From: Pseudarthrobacter chlorophenolicus A6
GTDB taxonomy: Bacteria; Actinomycetota; Actinomycetes; Actinomycetales; Micrococcaceae
Direction: 5' to 3'
Assembly: GCF_000022025.1 (NCBI RefSeq)
Contig: NC_011886.1
Coordinates: 248,001 to 312,000 of the forward strand
DNA length: 64,000 bases
Within the stretch, counting starts at the first letter, position 1. The number at the start of each line of letters is the position of its first letter. The notes beneath the pieces were generated by a model that did no database searches, was not told the origin of the DNA, and saw nothing but the letters and a program-made list of their open reading frames with translations. Below are positions 24,865 through 31,893 of the stretch, piece after piece. Position numbers and translations under genes: made by a program.

Positions 24865-25692
24865 TTACGTGTCAGCGAAAGTTGCGTAAAGGTCGGTCAG
24901 CCGGGCGAACCGGATGAGGTCGTCCGGCCGGGTGCCGGCTGTGAGGTGCTCCTTGAGGCGGCGCCAGGCCGCCCGGTGGGCTGATTCGTACAGGGTGGGA
25001 AGCAAAAGTCCGCCGTGCGGCCCGGTGACCCGGACTTCGGCGGGCCAGGCGGCGGCCGGTTCGGGCAGCCGGACGCTGACGCCGCCGTCGGCCGTGCACA
25101 GCCGGATGTCGACGCCGGCGGGACGGGCCGCGGTCAGCACGCCGTGGGCGGACATCGGGGCGCCGTTGGCGAGTCTTCCGCTGAACGTGTAGCCGGTGGT
25201 CCCGCTCTGCAGCAGGGACACGGCGTCGAGCGTTCCGGTCACCTCCAGCAGTGCGGCGAGGTGCTCGCCGAGGAGCCGCTGCGGGTCCGTGCCGGGGGCC
25301 GCCGTGGCGACGCTGTCCAGCATGGCTGCCGTGCCCAGCGCACTACGGAACGCTTCCCGGGCGTCCGGTCCGCCGTCCTGGGAGACCAGCGCCGGGTTGG
25401 AGGCCCAGCGCAGGTCCAGGACGACGGCGGTGTCCGCGGCTTCGGCGGCGGCGGACAGCTGTGCGGTGTCCTCGGGGACGGGGTTGACCACCAGGACGCC
25501 GCGGCTGCCGGATTCGATGGCGTGCAGGGCTTCTGCGGTCCAGCCGGGTCCGCCGGCGATGGCGGCGACGTCCGGGGCGGCGGCACCGTCCGCTGCCGGG
25601 CTGAAGGTTGCCGGCAGCGACGCCACGGCCAGGGCGACGGCCCCGGCCTCCTCGGCGGCGGGGGTTGCTGCGACGGAGTAGGTGGCGCTCAT
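24865..25692 (-). CDS. Degenerate Gfo/Idh/MocA-like protein, probably without cofactor binding
   Basis: 275 residues, not matched to a named family. Sequence comparison with the operon's own dehydrogenases suggests descent from them: the segment LHAIESGSRGVLVVNPV aligns with the LEAGKHVLVEKPL block of the 18424 product, with the catalytic E-K replaced by V-N, and DLRWASNPAL aligns with FNYRRVPAL. The N-terminal GxGxxG Rossmann motif is missing. The C-terminal part LYESAHRAAWRRLKEHL resembles the closing helices. It is tightly coupled (4-base overlap) to the intact Gfo gene upstream and may be a non-catalytic subunit of it. This is inference from patterns; a structure prediction would be needed. 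Confidence 0.6.
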   Translation of the reverse strand: MSATYSVAATPAAEEAGAVALAVASLPATFSPAADGAAAPDVAAIAGGPGWTAEALHAIESGSRGVLVVNPVPEDTAQLSAAAEAADTAVVLDLRWASNPALVSQDGGPDAREAFRSALGTAAMLDSVATAAPGTDPQRLLGEHLAALLEVTGTLDAVSLLQSGTTGYTFSGRLANGAPMSAHGVLTAARPAGVDIRLCTADGGVSVRLPEPAAAWPAEVRVTGPHGGLLLPTLYESAHRAAWRRLKEHLTAGTRPDDLIRFARLTDLYATFADT

Positions 25693-26792
25693 GCTGACGC
25701 TCCTGCGGTTGCGGCAATCGGGCCGGGCCGGCGGTGGTGGTCTGCGGCGACACTGTCCACGGTTGCGTCCGCGATGGCCAGGGCGAAGGTGAGGTCATCG
25801 ATCAGGGTCTGCGCGGACGGCGGCTGCTTGGTTCCACGCGCCAGTTCTGCCAGCTCGCGCCACTCCCCTTCGTAGCCGTTGTGGCTGTAGGGGCCGAAGG
25901 TGGTGGTTTCGGTGCCCCGGCTGAAGGTGGCGGTGGCGGAGCCCGCCTGGACGTAGGAAGGAGTGAAATCGATCCGCAGCGCGCTGTGGTCGGCGATGGC
26001 CTCGAAGCTCCATTCCGGCTGCCAGGTGCTGTTCATGGCGGCCCGCAGTTCGATGGTACGCGTGGGGGTGCGCAGTGAGATGGCGTAGCCGAAGGGCCTG
26101 ACGTGCCGGGCCTGCAGCACCTGGATGTCCTTGAAGTCCGGGGTGAACCGGCGGACCAGGGGAAGGTCATGGATGGCGAGCCCCATGATCCCGCCCTGCA
26201 TCATGGCTTTGATGACGTCGATGTCCGCGTAGTCCGGCGTCCCGGCCGCGGGGCGGGTCACAATCTCCGTGGCGAAGTCTTCGAACCGGGCGTTGGGCGG
26301 AAGCACGATGGAGGAGCGGATGGTGTGTGCCGTCTCGGGCAGGTCTTCGCAGTGCCTTTCCGCTGCAAGCCAGCCCGGATCGAAGGTGTGCATGGCACCC
26401 ACCACAATGGGAACGCCCGTTTCGGCGCTGACCTCTGAGATGCGCGCCGCCTCGCCTGCGTTCATGGCGAACGGCTTCTCGCACAGGACGGCCTTCTTGC
26501 CGGCCCGGCAGGCGGCGATGACCTGTTCGGCGTGGAACTGGTGGGGGCTGCAGATGGCAACGATGTCCACGGCATCATCGCCGAGCAGGGCGTCCATGCT
26601 GCTGCTGGACGTGGCGCCGACGCGGGCTGCGACGGACGCGGCCAGGGACTCATCCACATCCATGATGTGGCGTACTTCGAGGATGTCGCGGAGTCGGGCG
26701 AGGGCGGGGAGGTGGATGGCCTGGGTGACAGGACCGGCGCCCAGGATGCCTACCCCGAGGGGCGGGCCGGCGGGCTGTGTCTGGCTTGGCAA
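25689..26792 (-). CDS. Gfo/Idh/MocA-family oxidoreductase, first gene of the operon
   Basis: 367 residues. Rossmann motif VGILGAGPVTQAIHLPAL, DIVAICSPHQFHAEQV, catalytic CEKPFAM, then the central domain with GAMHTFDPGWLAAERH and the C-terminal GLAIHDLPLVRRF, where the HD pair probably acts in catalysis. Full length, cytoplasmic. The ATG at 26792 is preceded by GAGGTAACTG. A promoter with -35 TTGACT and -10 TAGGTT lies 93-121 bases upstream, overlapped by palindromes likely to bind the divergent ROK repressor. It is translationally coupled to the degenerate paralogue that follows. Confidence 0.9.
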   Translation of the reverse strand: MPSQTQPAGPPLGVGILGAGPVTQAIHLPALARLRDILEVRHIMDVDESLAASVAARVGATSSSSMDALLGDDAVDIVAICSPHQFHAEQVIAACRAGKKAVLCEKPFAMNAGEAARISEVSAETGVPIVVGAMHTFDPGWLAAERHCEDLPETAHTIRSSIVLPPNARFEDFATEIVTRPAAGTPDYADIDVIKAMMQGGIMGLAIHDLPLVRRFTPDFKDIQVLQARHVRPFGYAISLRTPTRTIELRAAMNSTWQPEWSFEAIADHSALRIDFTPSYVQAGSATATFSRGTETTTFGPYSHNGYEGEWRELAELARGTKQPPSAQTLIDDLTFALAIADATVDSVAADHHRRPGPIAATAGASA

Positions 26793-26884
26793 GTCAGTTA
26801 CCTCTTTGTAGGCGGACTCGGATGCGGAGGCTGATCGATGCCGTCAATCTGCTGCATCGGCAGGGGTGATGTGCTCCTGGTCAC

Positions 26885-26913
26885 AACCTAGGACGACTTT
26901 TGACGAGAGTCAA
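26885..26913 (-). promoter_or_regulatory. Promoter of the 13-gene glycoside operon
   Basis: Minus strand: -35 TTGACT (26913-26908), 17 bases, -10 TAGGTT (26890-26885). Box quality and spacing are close to the sigma-70 consensus. Expected transcription start near 26878, leaving a leader of about 85 bases before the first ATG. The -35 box is part of two palindromes (26900-26930). Confidence 0.65.
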
Positions 26914-26930
26914 GCAAAAGTTGTTTGCTT
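26900..26930. promoter_or_regulatory. Two abutting palindromes, likely ROK operator
   Basis: TTGAC-GAGA-GTCAA (26900-26913) and AAGCAAA-AGTTG-TTTGCTT (26912-26930) are perfect inverted repeats with 5-base and 7-base arms that share two bases. The first covers the -35 box of the sugar operon. They are the only strong palindromes between the operon and the ROK gene, so I propose that the ROK protein binds here and represses the operon until the inducing sugar appears. Confidence 0.55.
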
Positions 26931-26950
26931 CAAATCAGTCTTCTGCATTC

Positions 26951-26979
26951 GTGACAGGGCCAAGTCCGCGTGTTATGAC
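26951..26979 (+). promoter_or_regulatory. Promoter of the ROK repressor gene, leaderless
   Basis: -35 GTGACA (26951-26956), 17 bases, -10 TATGAC (26974-26979), then six bases and the ATG at 26986. There is no Shine-Dalgarno sequence, in keeping with a leaderless mRNA. The operator palindromes lie 21-51 bases upstream of the -35 box. Confidence 0.5.
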
Positions 26980-26985
26980 TTGTAC

Positions 26986-28206
26986 ATGACTCCAGCCACA
27001 GGAAAATTGCCTGCAAGGGAAGCCGACGCCGGCAACCTTTCGCGCGCTGGTGACCTGTTCCAGCTTCTTCGTGACGGCCAGGCGCGGACCCGTGCCGAGC
27101 TGGCCCTCACCACCGGGCTTGCCCGGTCCACCGTGGCGTCCCGCATTGACGCCCTCATCGGCTCCGGCCTCGTGGGCCCGGCCGGCGAGGCGAACTCGAG
27201 CGGCGGCAGGCCGCCGTCGCGCTTTGCCTTCAAGCCCGAGGCCCGCGTGGTGCTGGCCGTCGACGTCGGAGCCACCCATGTGATTGTTGCCGTCACCGAC
27301 CTGGGCGGCAGCATCCTCGGCGAACGCCGGTTTGCGCAGGAAGTGGCGGACGGCCCGGCCGTTGTCCTGGGCCGCGTCATCGCCGCCGGCAAGGAACTCC
27401 TGGCCGAAGCAGGGCGCGAGCTGGGCGACCTCGCCGGCGTCGGAATCGGCCTTCCGGGACCCGTTGAACACGACACCGGACGCCCGGTCAAGCCGCCCAT
27501 CATGCCCGGCTGGGACGGCTTCGACGTCGTCCCCTACGTCCAGCGGCAGCTGCCCGTTCCCGTGCTGGTGGACAACGACGTGAACATCATGGCGCTCGGC
27601 GAACGCACGGCGCACTGGCCTGAACACGACAACTTCCTGTTCATCAAAGTGGCCACAGGAATCGGCGCCGGCATCATCAGCAGCGGCGAGCTGCAGCGCG
27701 GCGCCAACGGCACCGCCGGCGACCTTGGGCACGTCCGCGTCCCCCGCGGCGACGACGTCCTGTGCCGCTGCGGCAACTACGGGTGCCTGGAGGCGCTCGC
27801 GTCAGGTCCCGCCGTCGCGAACCAGCTCCAGGCCCACGGGCTGGAAGCCAAGACGGGCAGTGACGTCCTGCGGCTCGTGGCCGAAGGTAACCTGCAGGCC
27901 ATCCAGGCGTTGCGCCAGGCCGGCCGCGACGTTGGTGACGTACTGGCCACCGTGGTCAACCTGCTGAATCCGTCCATGATCGTGATTGGCGGGAGCGTGG
28001 GGGAGGCGGGTGAGCACCTCGTGGCCGGCATCCGCGAAGTGGTGTACCGGCGGTCGCTGCCGCTGGCCACCACGCACCTGCGTATCGGCATTTCCATGGC
28101 CGGCGGCCAGGCGGCCATCCTGGGGGCCAGCCAGATGGTCACCCAGCACGTGCTTTCCCCCGCGGTCATCGAAGCCACCCTCGCCGGCAACGCCATCGCC
28201 GGTTAG
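26986..28206 (+). CDS. ROK-family transcriptional repressor
   Basis: 406 residues: an N-terminal winged helix (about 18-75, RAELALTTGLARSTVASRIDAL) and a ROK sugar-kinase-like domain. ATP-site and sugar-site motifs are seen: VDVGATHVIVAVTDLGG, GIGLPGP, VDNDVNIMALGE and ATGIGAGI. The ROK zinc motif CRCGNYGCLE is intact. Proteins of this layout are sugar-responsive repressors of adjacent catabolic operons; the divergent 13-gene operon is the obvious target. ATG at 26986 is chosen from the promoter geometry and because the frame upstream to 26866 is cysteine-rich and unlike the family. Confidence 0.92.
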   Translation: MTPATGKLPAREADAGNLSRAGDLFQLLRDGQARTRAELALTTGLARSTVASRIDALIGSGLVGPAGEANSSGGRPPSRFAFKPEARVVLAVDVGATHVIVAVTDLGGSILGERRFAQEVADGPAVVLGRVIAAGKELLAEAGRELGDLAGVGIGLPGPVEHDTGRPVKPPIMPGWDGFDVVPYVQRQLPVPVLVDNDVNIMALGERTAHWPEHDNFLFIKVATGIGAGIISSGELQRGANGTAGDLGHVRVPRGDDVLCRCGNYGCLEALASGPAVANQLQAHGLEAKTGSDVLRLVAEGNLQAIQALRQAGRDVGDVLATVVNLLNPSMIVIGGSVGEAGEHLVAGIREVVYRRSLPLATTHLRIGISMAGGQAAILGASQMVTQHVLSPAVIEATLAGNAIAG

Positions 28207-28270
28207 GCCGCAGGCCGGACCGCGCGGCACTGCTCTCGAGCGGATTGCCGGCCGGCCCGACGCAAAGGGA

Positions 28271-28858
28271 TCAGGCGGGCGGCTTGAGGAGGACGTCGAT
28301 GAAGGTGGTGAGCCCGGCTGCCATGTCCACGTCCTTGTCGTAGAGCCACTGCAGCTGCAGCCCGTCGGACACGGCCACCACCAGCCTGGCCAGGTCGTTG
28401 GCCGAAACATCGGACCTGACTCCGCCGGCCGCCTGCCGTTCCCGGATGTCGTCCTCCAGGGCGCGGACCACGGAGGCGAACCGCTCCTGGAAGTAGCCGT
28501 GAGAATCATGTCCGGGGTTGCTGGCCGTGGCGGAAGCTACCGCGTAGAGCGTGGTGAGCCCGGGCTGGGTCCGGTTCCTGGCGGCTATCGGAGCCATCAG
28601 CGCCAGCCCAGCCTCCTTAGCCGGAGTGTCTGCAAGCCCACGCCGGTCCCGCTCTGCCAGGACCGCGGTCAGCAGTTCCTGCTTGCCGCTGAAGTAGTGG
28701 AAGAGGGTGGCCTCCCTGACGCCCACCAGCTCAGCCACCCGCTTGAGGGCGGTGCCCTCGAAGCCATCAGTGGCGAACACGTCGGTTGCGGTCTGGATGA
28801 TCTGTTCGCGGCGCTCTGCTCCCTTGGCGTAGGGTCCGCGCGGCTTGTTCGGGGTCAC
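28271..28858 (-). CDS. TetR-family regulator, probable repressor of the GH3 gene
   Basis: 195 residues. The N-terminal HTH is well preserved: RREQIIQTATDVFATDGFEGTALKRVAELVGVREATLFHYFSGKQELL. The C-terminal ligand domain is variable, as usual, and holds a KEAGLALMAPIAARNRTQPG region of the TetR_C type. The GTG at 28858 is preceded by -10 box TACACT with a 7-base spacer and no Shine-Dalgarno sequence, so translation is probably leaderless. It is divergent from the beta-glucosidase gene, and two related CACT-x-AGT sites lie between them, one on each promoter. The inducer is probably a beta-glucoside or its product; this is inferred from the neighbour only. Confidence 0.88.
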   Translation of the reverse strand: MTPNKPRGPYAKGAERREQIIQTATDVFATDGFEGTALKRVAELVGVREATLFHYFSGKQELLTAVLAERDRRGLADTPAKEAGLALMAPIAARNRTQPGLTTLYAVASATASNPGHDSHGYFQERFASVVRALEDDIRERQAAGGVRSDVSANDLARLVVAVSDGLQLQWLYDKDVDMAAGLTTFIDVLLKPPA

Positions 28859-28865
28859 GGGAGCC

Positions 28866-28871
28866 AGTGTA
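28866..28871 (-). promoter_or_regulatory. -10 box TACACT, leaderless start of the TetR gene
   Basis: On the minus strand TACACT is followed by seven bases and then GTG at 28858. The operator-like site TTCACTGAGT (28873-28882) sits directly behind it, so bound regulator would block this promoter (autorepression). Confidence 0.45.
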
Positions 28872-28872
28872 T

Positions 28873-28884
28873 TTCACTGAGTCC
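28873..28884. promoter_or_regulatory. Operator-like site TTCACTGAGT next to the TetR promoter
   Basis: The site reads TTCACTGAGTCC; the other site at 28927-28939 reads, on the opposite strand, TTCACTTAGTGC. Their common core TTCACT-N-AGT is present once per promoter in the TetR/GH3 divergent region, which fits a TetR-dimer operator. This copy is the less symmetrical one. Confidence 0.45.
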
Positions 28885-28894
28885 AGCGAAAGCC

Positions 28895-28923
28895 TAGTCA
28901 TACTCGGTTTTTACGGCTACGAT
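28895..28923 (+). promoter_or_regulatory. Promoter of the beta-glucosidase gene
   Basis: -35 TAGTCA (28895-28900, four of six consensus bases), 17 bases, -10 TACGAT (28918-28923). The expected start near 28930 lies inside the operator-like site CACTAAGTG, so a bound TetR protein would block initiation. Confidence 0.5.
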
Positions 28924-28926
28924 CTT

Positions 28927-28939
28927 TGCACTAAGTGAA
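28927..28939. promoter_or_regulatory. Operator-like site CACTAAGTG at the GH3 transcription start
   Basis: TGCACTAAGTGAA has the arms CACT and AGTG around one base (28929-28937). It is the symmetrical member of the site pair in this divergent region and overlaps the predicted transcription start of the beta-glucosidase gene. Confidence 0.5.
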
Positions 28940-28948
28940 GGAGCTCTT

Positions 28949-31447
28949 ATGAATCCCACCCTGCCCGCCGCCGCCACCGTCCCAGCCGTCGGCTCCCCGG
29001 ACGCCGAAGCCCGGATCAGGGACCTTGCGGAAAGCCTCACCCTGGAGCAGCAGGTCCAGCTGCTCACCGGCGCGGACGTCTGGTCCACGCACGCTCTTCC
29101 CGCCATCGGGTTGTCCCGCGTGGTGATGTCCGACGGCCCCGCCGGCGTCCGCGGAGAGGACTTTGATGAACGGCACGACTCGGTTTCGCTTCCGTCGTCG
29201 TCCGCCCTGTCCGCAACGTGGAGCGTCGATCTGGCCCGCCGCTACGGCCAGGTCCTGGGCCAGGAAGCCCGGCGCAAAGGCGTCCACGCAGTACTGGGCC
29301 CCACCATCAACCTGCACCGTTCCCCGCTGGGCGGCAGGCACTTCGAGTGCATGAGCGAAGACCCCCGGCTAACGGCCACCATCGCCGCCGGGTACGTGGC
29401 CGGCGTGCAGTCCATGGGGGTTGGAGCCACTCCCAAGCACTATCTGGCGAACGAAGCCGAAACCGACCGTTTCACCTCCGACTCGGTGGTGGACGAGCGG
29501 CCCCTGCGGGAGCTCTACCTCGCCGCCTTCGAGGACGCCGTCACCGAGGCCCGTGCCTGGCTGGTGATGAGCTCCTACAACTCCATCAACGGCACCACCG
29601 CCAGCGAAAACGACCTTCTGGAAACCCCGCTGTCCACAGAATGGGGATTCGACGGCGTCGTGGTGTCCGACTGGACCGGCGTCCGCTCCGTTGACGCCGC
29701 CAACGCCCACCAGGACCTGGAGATGCCGGGCCCCGTGGGTCACTGGGGACCCAAGCTCCTGGCCGCCGTCGGGGACGGCCGCGTCAGCCGCACCGCCATC
29801 CTGGACAAAGTGGTCCGCATCCTCCGGCTGGCCGCGCGCGTAGGTTCGCTCGACGGCGTCAGCCCCGCCGTGACGGAACTGCCGGCACCCCTCAACGCCC
29901 CCGCCGTCGCCCGCGAAGTGGCCGTCCGCGGCGCCGTCCTGGTCCGCAACAAGGACGGCCTGCTGCCCCTGGACCCCGCGGCGCTGGGCAGTGTGGCCGT
30001 GAGCGGCCACAACGCGGAAGAAGCACGCACCCAGGGCGGCGGCAGCGCCACCGTCATGCCCAAACAGAACATCTCACCGCTGGAGGGCCTGCGCGAGGCC
30101 CTGCCCGCCAACGTTGCCATCTCCTACCACCGCGGCGCCAAGGTGGCCGAAGGCCTGCAGGCCTTCCCGCGGACCTCGCTCCACAACCCGGTGTCCAACG
30201 TCCCCGGCCTGCGCGTAACGTTCCTGGCCGCTGACGGCACGGAACTTTCCGGCGAGGACCGGCTGGCATCCCACCTGATCTGGTTCGGGATCGGCATCCC
30301 TGAGGGCGCCGCCGCCATCCGGATGGAAACCGACTGGACGGCACCCTCGGCGGGCACACACCACCTGGGCCTGGGTACCGTGGGCAGAATCCGCCTCTCG
30401 CTCCGCGGGCAGGAGGTCTTCAACGGGGACATCGAGGACGAGACCGAAGTCCTCGGCGCAGCACTCTTCGACCCACCCAAGACCGTGCACGCCATCGAAA
30501 CCGAGGCCGGTGAGCGGGTGCGGATCGAGGCGCTCTTCGAGTTGCCGGCTGATCAAGCCATCCCGTTCACCGCGATCCTGCTGGGCGAGGAAACCGTGGT
30601 GGCGGACCCGCAGGCCGAAATCGACGCCGCCGTGGAGGCGGCCAGGACTGCGGACGTTGCCGTGGTGGTGGTGGGCACCAGCGCCGCCATTGAGTCCGAA
30701 GGCTTCGACCGCAAGGACCTCGACCTCCCCGGCCACCAGAACCGGCTGGTGGAAGCCGTGGCCGCCGCCAATCCGCGCACCGTGGTGGTGGTGAACTCCG
30801 GCTCGCCGGTGCTTATGCCATGGCTGGACAAGGTTGGGGCGGTGCTGCTGGGCTGGTTCGGGGGACAGGAGTTCGGCCGCGCCATCGCGGACATCCTCCT
30901 CGGTGCCGAGGAACCTGGCGGCCGCCTGCCCACCACCTGGCCAGCGGCGCTGGAAGACGTCCCGGTACTGGACACCACGCCCATGGACGGCAAGGTGGTC
31001 TATTCCGAGGGCATCCATGTGGGGTACCGGGCCTGGCTGAAGCAGCAGGCCGCCGGTGGCGCGGCCCCGGCGTTGCCCTTCGGCTACGGACTGGGCTACA
31101 CCACATTCGAGCTCTGCACGCCGCACGCTTCCCAGGCCGTTCCCGCCGGCAAGGACGTGGTGGTCCACGTCCCCGTCCGGAACACCGGTACGCGGGCGGG
31201 CCGCGAGGTGGTGCAGGTCTACCTTGAGCGCCCGGAGTCAGCGGTGGAGCGGCCCGTGCGCTGGCTCGCAGGCTACGCCGGAACCCATCTGGCAGCCGGC
31301 GGGACGTCCAGCGTGGAGGTCAGGATTCCGGGGCGCGCCTTCGCCCATTACGACGGCGGCTGGCAGGTTGAGCCGGGTACGTTCCGGATTTTGGTGGGCC
31401 GGCATTCGGCGGACGGGTTCCAGGCGCTGGACATCGACGTGCGCTAG
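28949..31447 (+). CDS. GH3 beta-glucosidase with PA14 insert
   Basis: 832 residues. Order of domains: GH3 N-terminal barrel (about 25-310), GH3 C-terminal sandwich split by a PA14 carbohydrate-binding insert (about 400-560), and an FN3-like tail (about 700-820). KHYLANEAETDR is the conserved GH3 motif, and the nucleophile is D241 in VVSDWTGV. The PA14 segment includes TDWTAPSAGTHHLGL. No signal peptide, so it hydrolyses imported oligosaccharides or glycosides in the cytoplasm. AAGGAGCTCTT is a strong ribosome binding site for the ATG. Close neighbourhood to the glycoside operon suggests it releases glucose from the same or related substrates. Confidence 0.93.
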   Translation: MNPTLPAAATVPAVGSPDAEARIRDLAESLTLEQQVQLLTGADVWSTHALPAIGLSRVVMSDGPAGVRGEDFDERHDSVSLPSSSALSATWSVDLARRYGQVLGQEARRKGVHAVLGPTINLHRSPLGGRHFECMSEDPRLTATIAAGYVAGVQSMGVGATPKHYLANEAETDRFTSDSVVDERPLRELYLAAFEDAVTEARAWLVMSSYNSINGTTASENDLLETPLSTEWGFDGVVVSDWTGVRSVDAANAHQDLEMPGPVGHWGPKLLAAVGDGRVSRTAILDKVVRILRLAARVGSLDGVSPAVTELPAPLNAPAVAREVAVRGAVLVRNKDGLLPLDPAALGSVAVSGHNAEEARTQGGGSATVMPKQNISPLEGLREALPANVAISYHRGAKVAEGLQAFPRTSLHNPVSNVPGLRVTFLAADGTELSGEDRLASHLIWFGIGIPEGAAAIRMETDWTAPSAGTHHLGLGTVGRIRLSLRGQEVFNGDIEDETEVLGAALFDPPKTVHAIETEAGERVRIEALFELPADQAIPFTAILLGEETVVADPQAEIDAAVEAARTADVAVVVVGTSAAIESEGFDRKDLDLPGHQNRLVEAVAAANPRTVVVVNSGSPVLMPWLDKVGAVLLGWFGGQEFGRAIADILLGAEEPGGRLPTTWPAALEDVPVLDTTPMDGKVVYSEGIHVGYRAWLKQQAAGGAAPALPFGYGLGYTTFELCTPHASQAVPAGKDVVVHVPVRNTGTRAGREVVQVYLERPESAVERPVRWLAGYAGTHLAAGGTSSVEVRIPGRAFAHYDGGWQVEPGTFRILVGRHSADGFQALDIDVR

Positions 31448-31458
31448 GAGGCGGGCCG

Positions 31459-31790
31459 TCAGTGCCGCGGTTCAAGCGCGAGCTTGAGCCCGAAACCCAC
31501 CAGGACGGTTCCGGTGATCCGGTCGATCACCCGGACGCTGCGGGGGCCATTGAGCCACCTGGACGCGTAGCCGGCGCCGAAGATCAGCCCGGCGAACCAC
31601 AGCACGGACAGGAGGCAGCGGACGCCCGCCAGCAGGACGCCCGTCCGCAGGGGTGCCTGCAGGTTCGCCTGAGGCGGCCGGCATGGAGGCAGCGGCCTGT
31701 CCCGCGTTCCGGCTTTTCCACAGCGGGGACGCACCCAGCCACACCATGTACGCCGCGCCGGCCCGCGTGGCTGCGGGTTCCCCTAAACCT
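31459..31790 (-). pseudogene. Relic of a LysE-type exporter gene
   Basis: Two reading frames on the minus strand carry pieces of a LysE/RhtB exporter. One shows AGAAYMVWLGASPLW, the typical third-helix block; after a frameshift the other shows LLSVLWFAGLIF and the family C-terminus RVIDRITGTVLVGFGLKLALEP. The first 70 residues and the central NPK-containing segment are missing. So it has lost its start, its middle and its frame. It lies between the beta-glucosidase gene and the GAF-ANTAR gene. An intact LysE is encoded at 40408. Confidence 0.6.
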
Positions 31791-31848
31791 GCGGTCCGGA
31801 CCTCCCAATACGGCGCTTTCGGGTCGTATTCTTAGAGGAGGTTTTGCA

Positions 31849-31893
31849 GTGGGCCTCAGCGTTTCAACCTTAGGCGTGGAACATGGCCGCTGA
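31849..31893 (+). CDS. Possible 14-residue leader peptide before the GAF-ANTAR gene
   Basis: GTG at 31849 has the best ribosome binding site in the area (GAGGAGG, 31835-31841, seven bases away). It opens a frame of only 14 codons (MGLSVSTLGVEHGR) whose stop lies eight bases past the ATG of the GAF-ANTAR gene. Termination and re-initiation could couple translation of the two. Alternatively a single-base error or mutation has separated the true start from its gene. Confidence 0.35.
   Translation: MGLSVSTLGVEHGR

Noticed and set aside
31827..31832. TATTCT as -10 box of the GAF-ANTAR gene
   Set aside because: The start it predicts (near 31839) would fall inside the GAGGAGG ribosome binding site, so it is unlikely to be the functional promoter.
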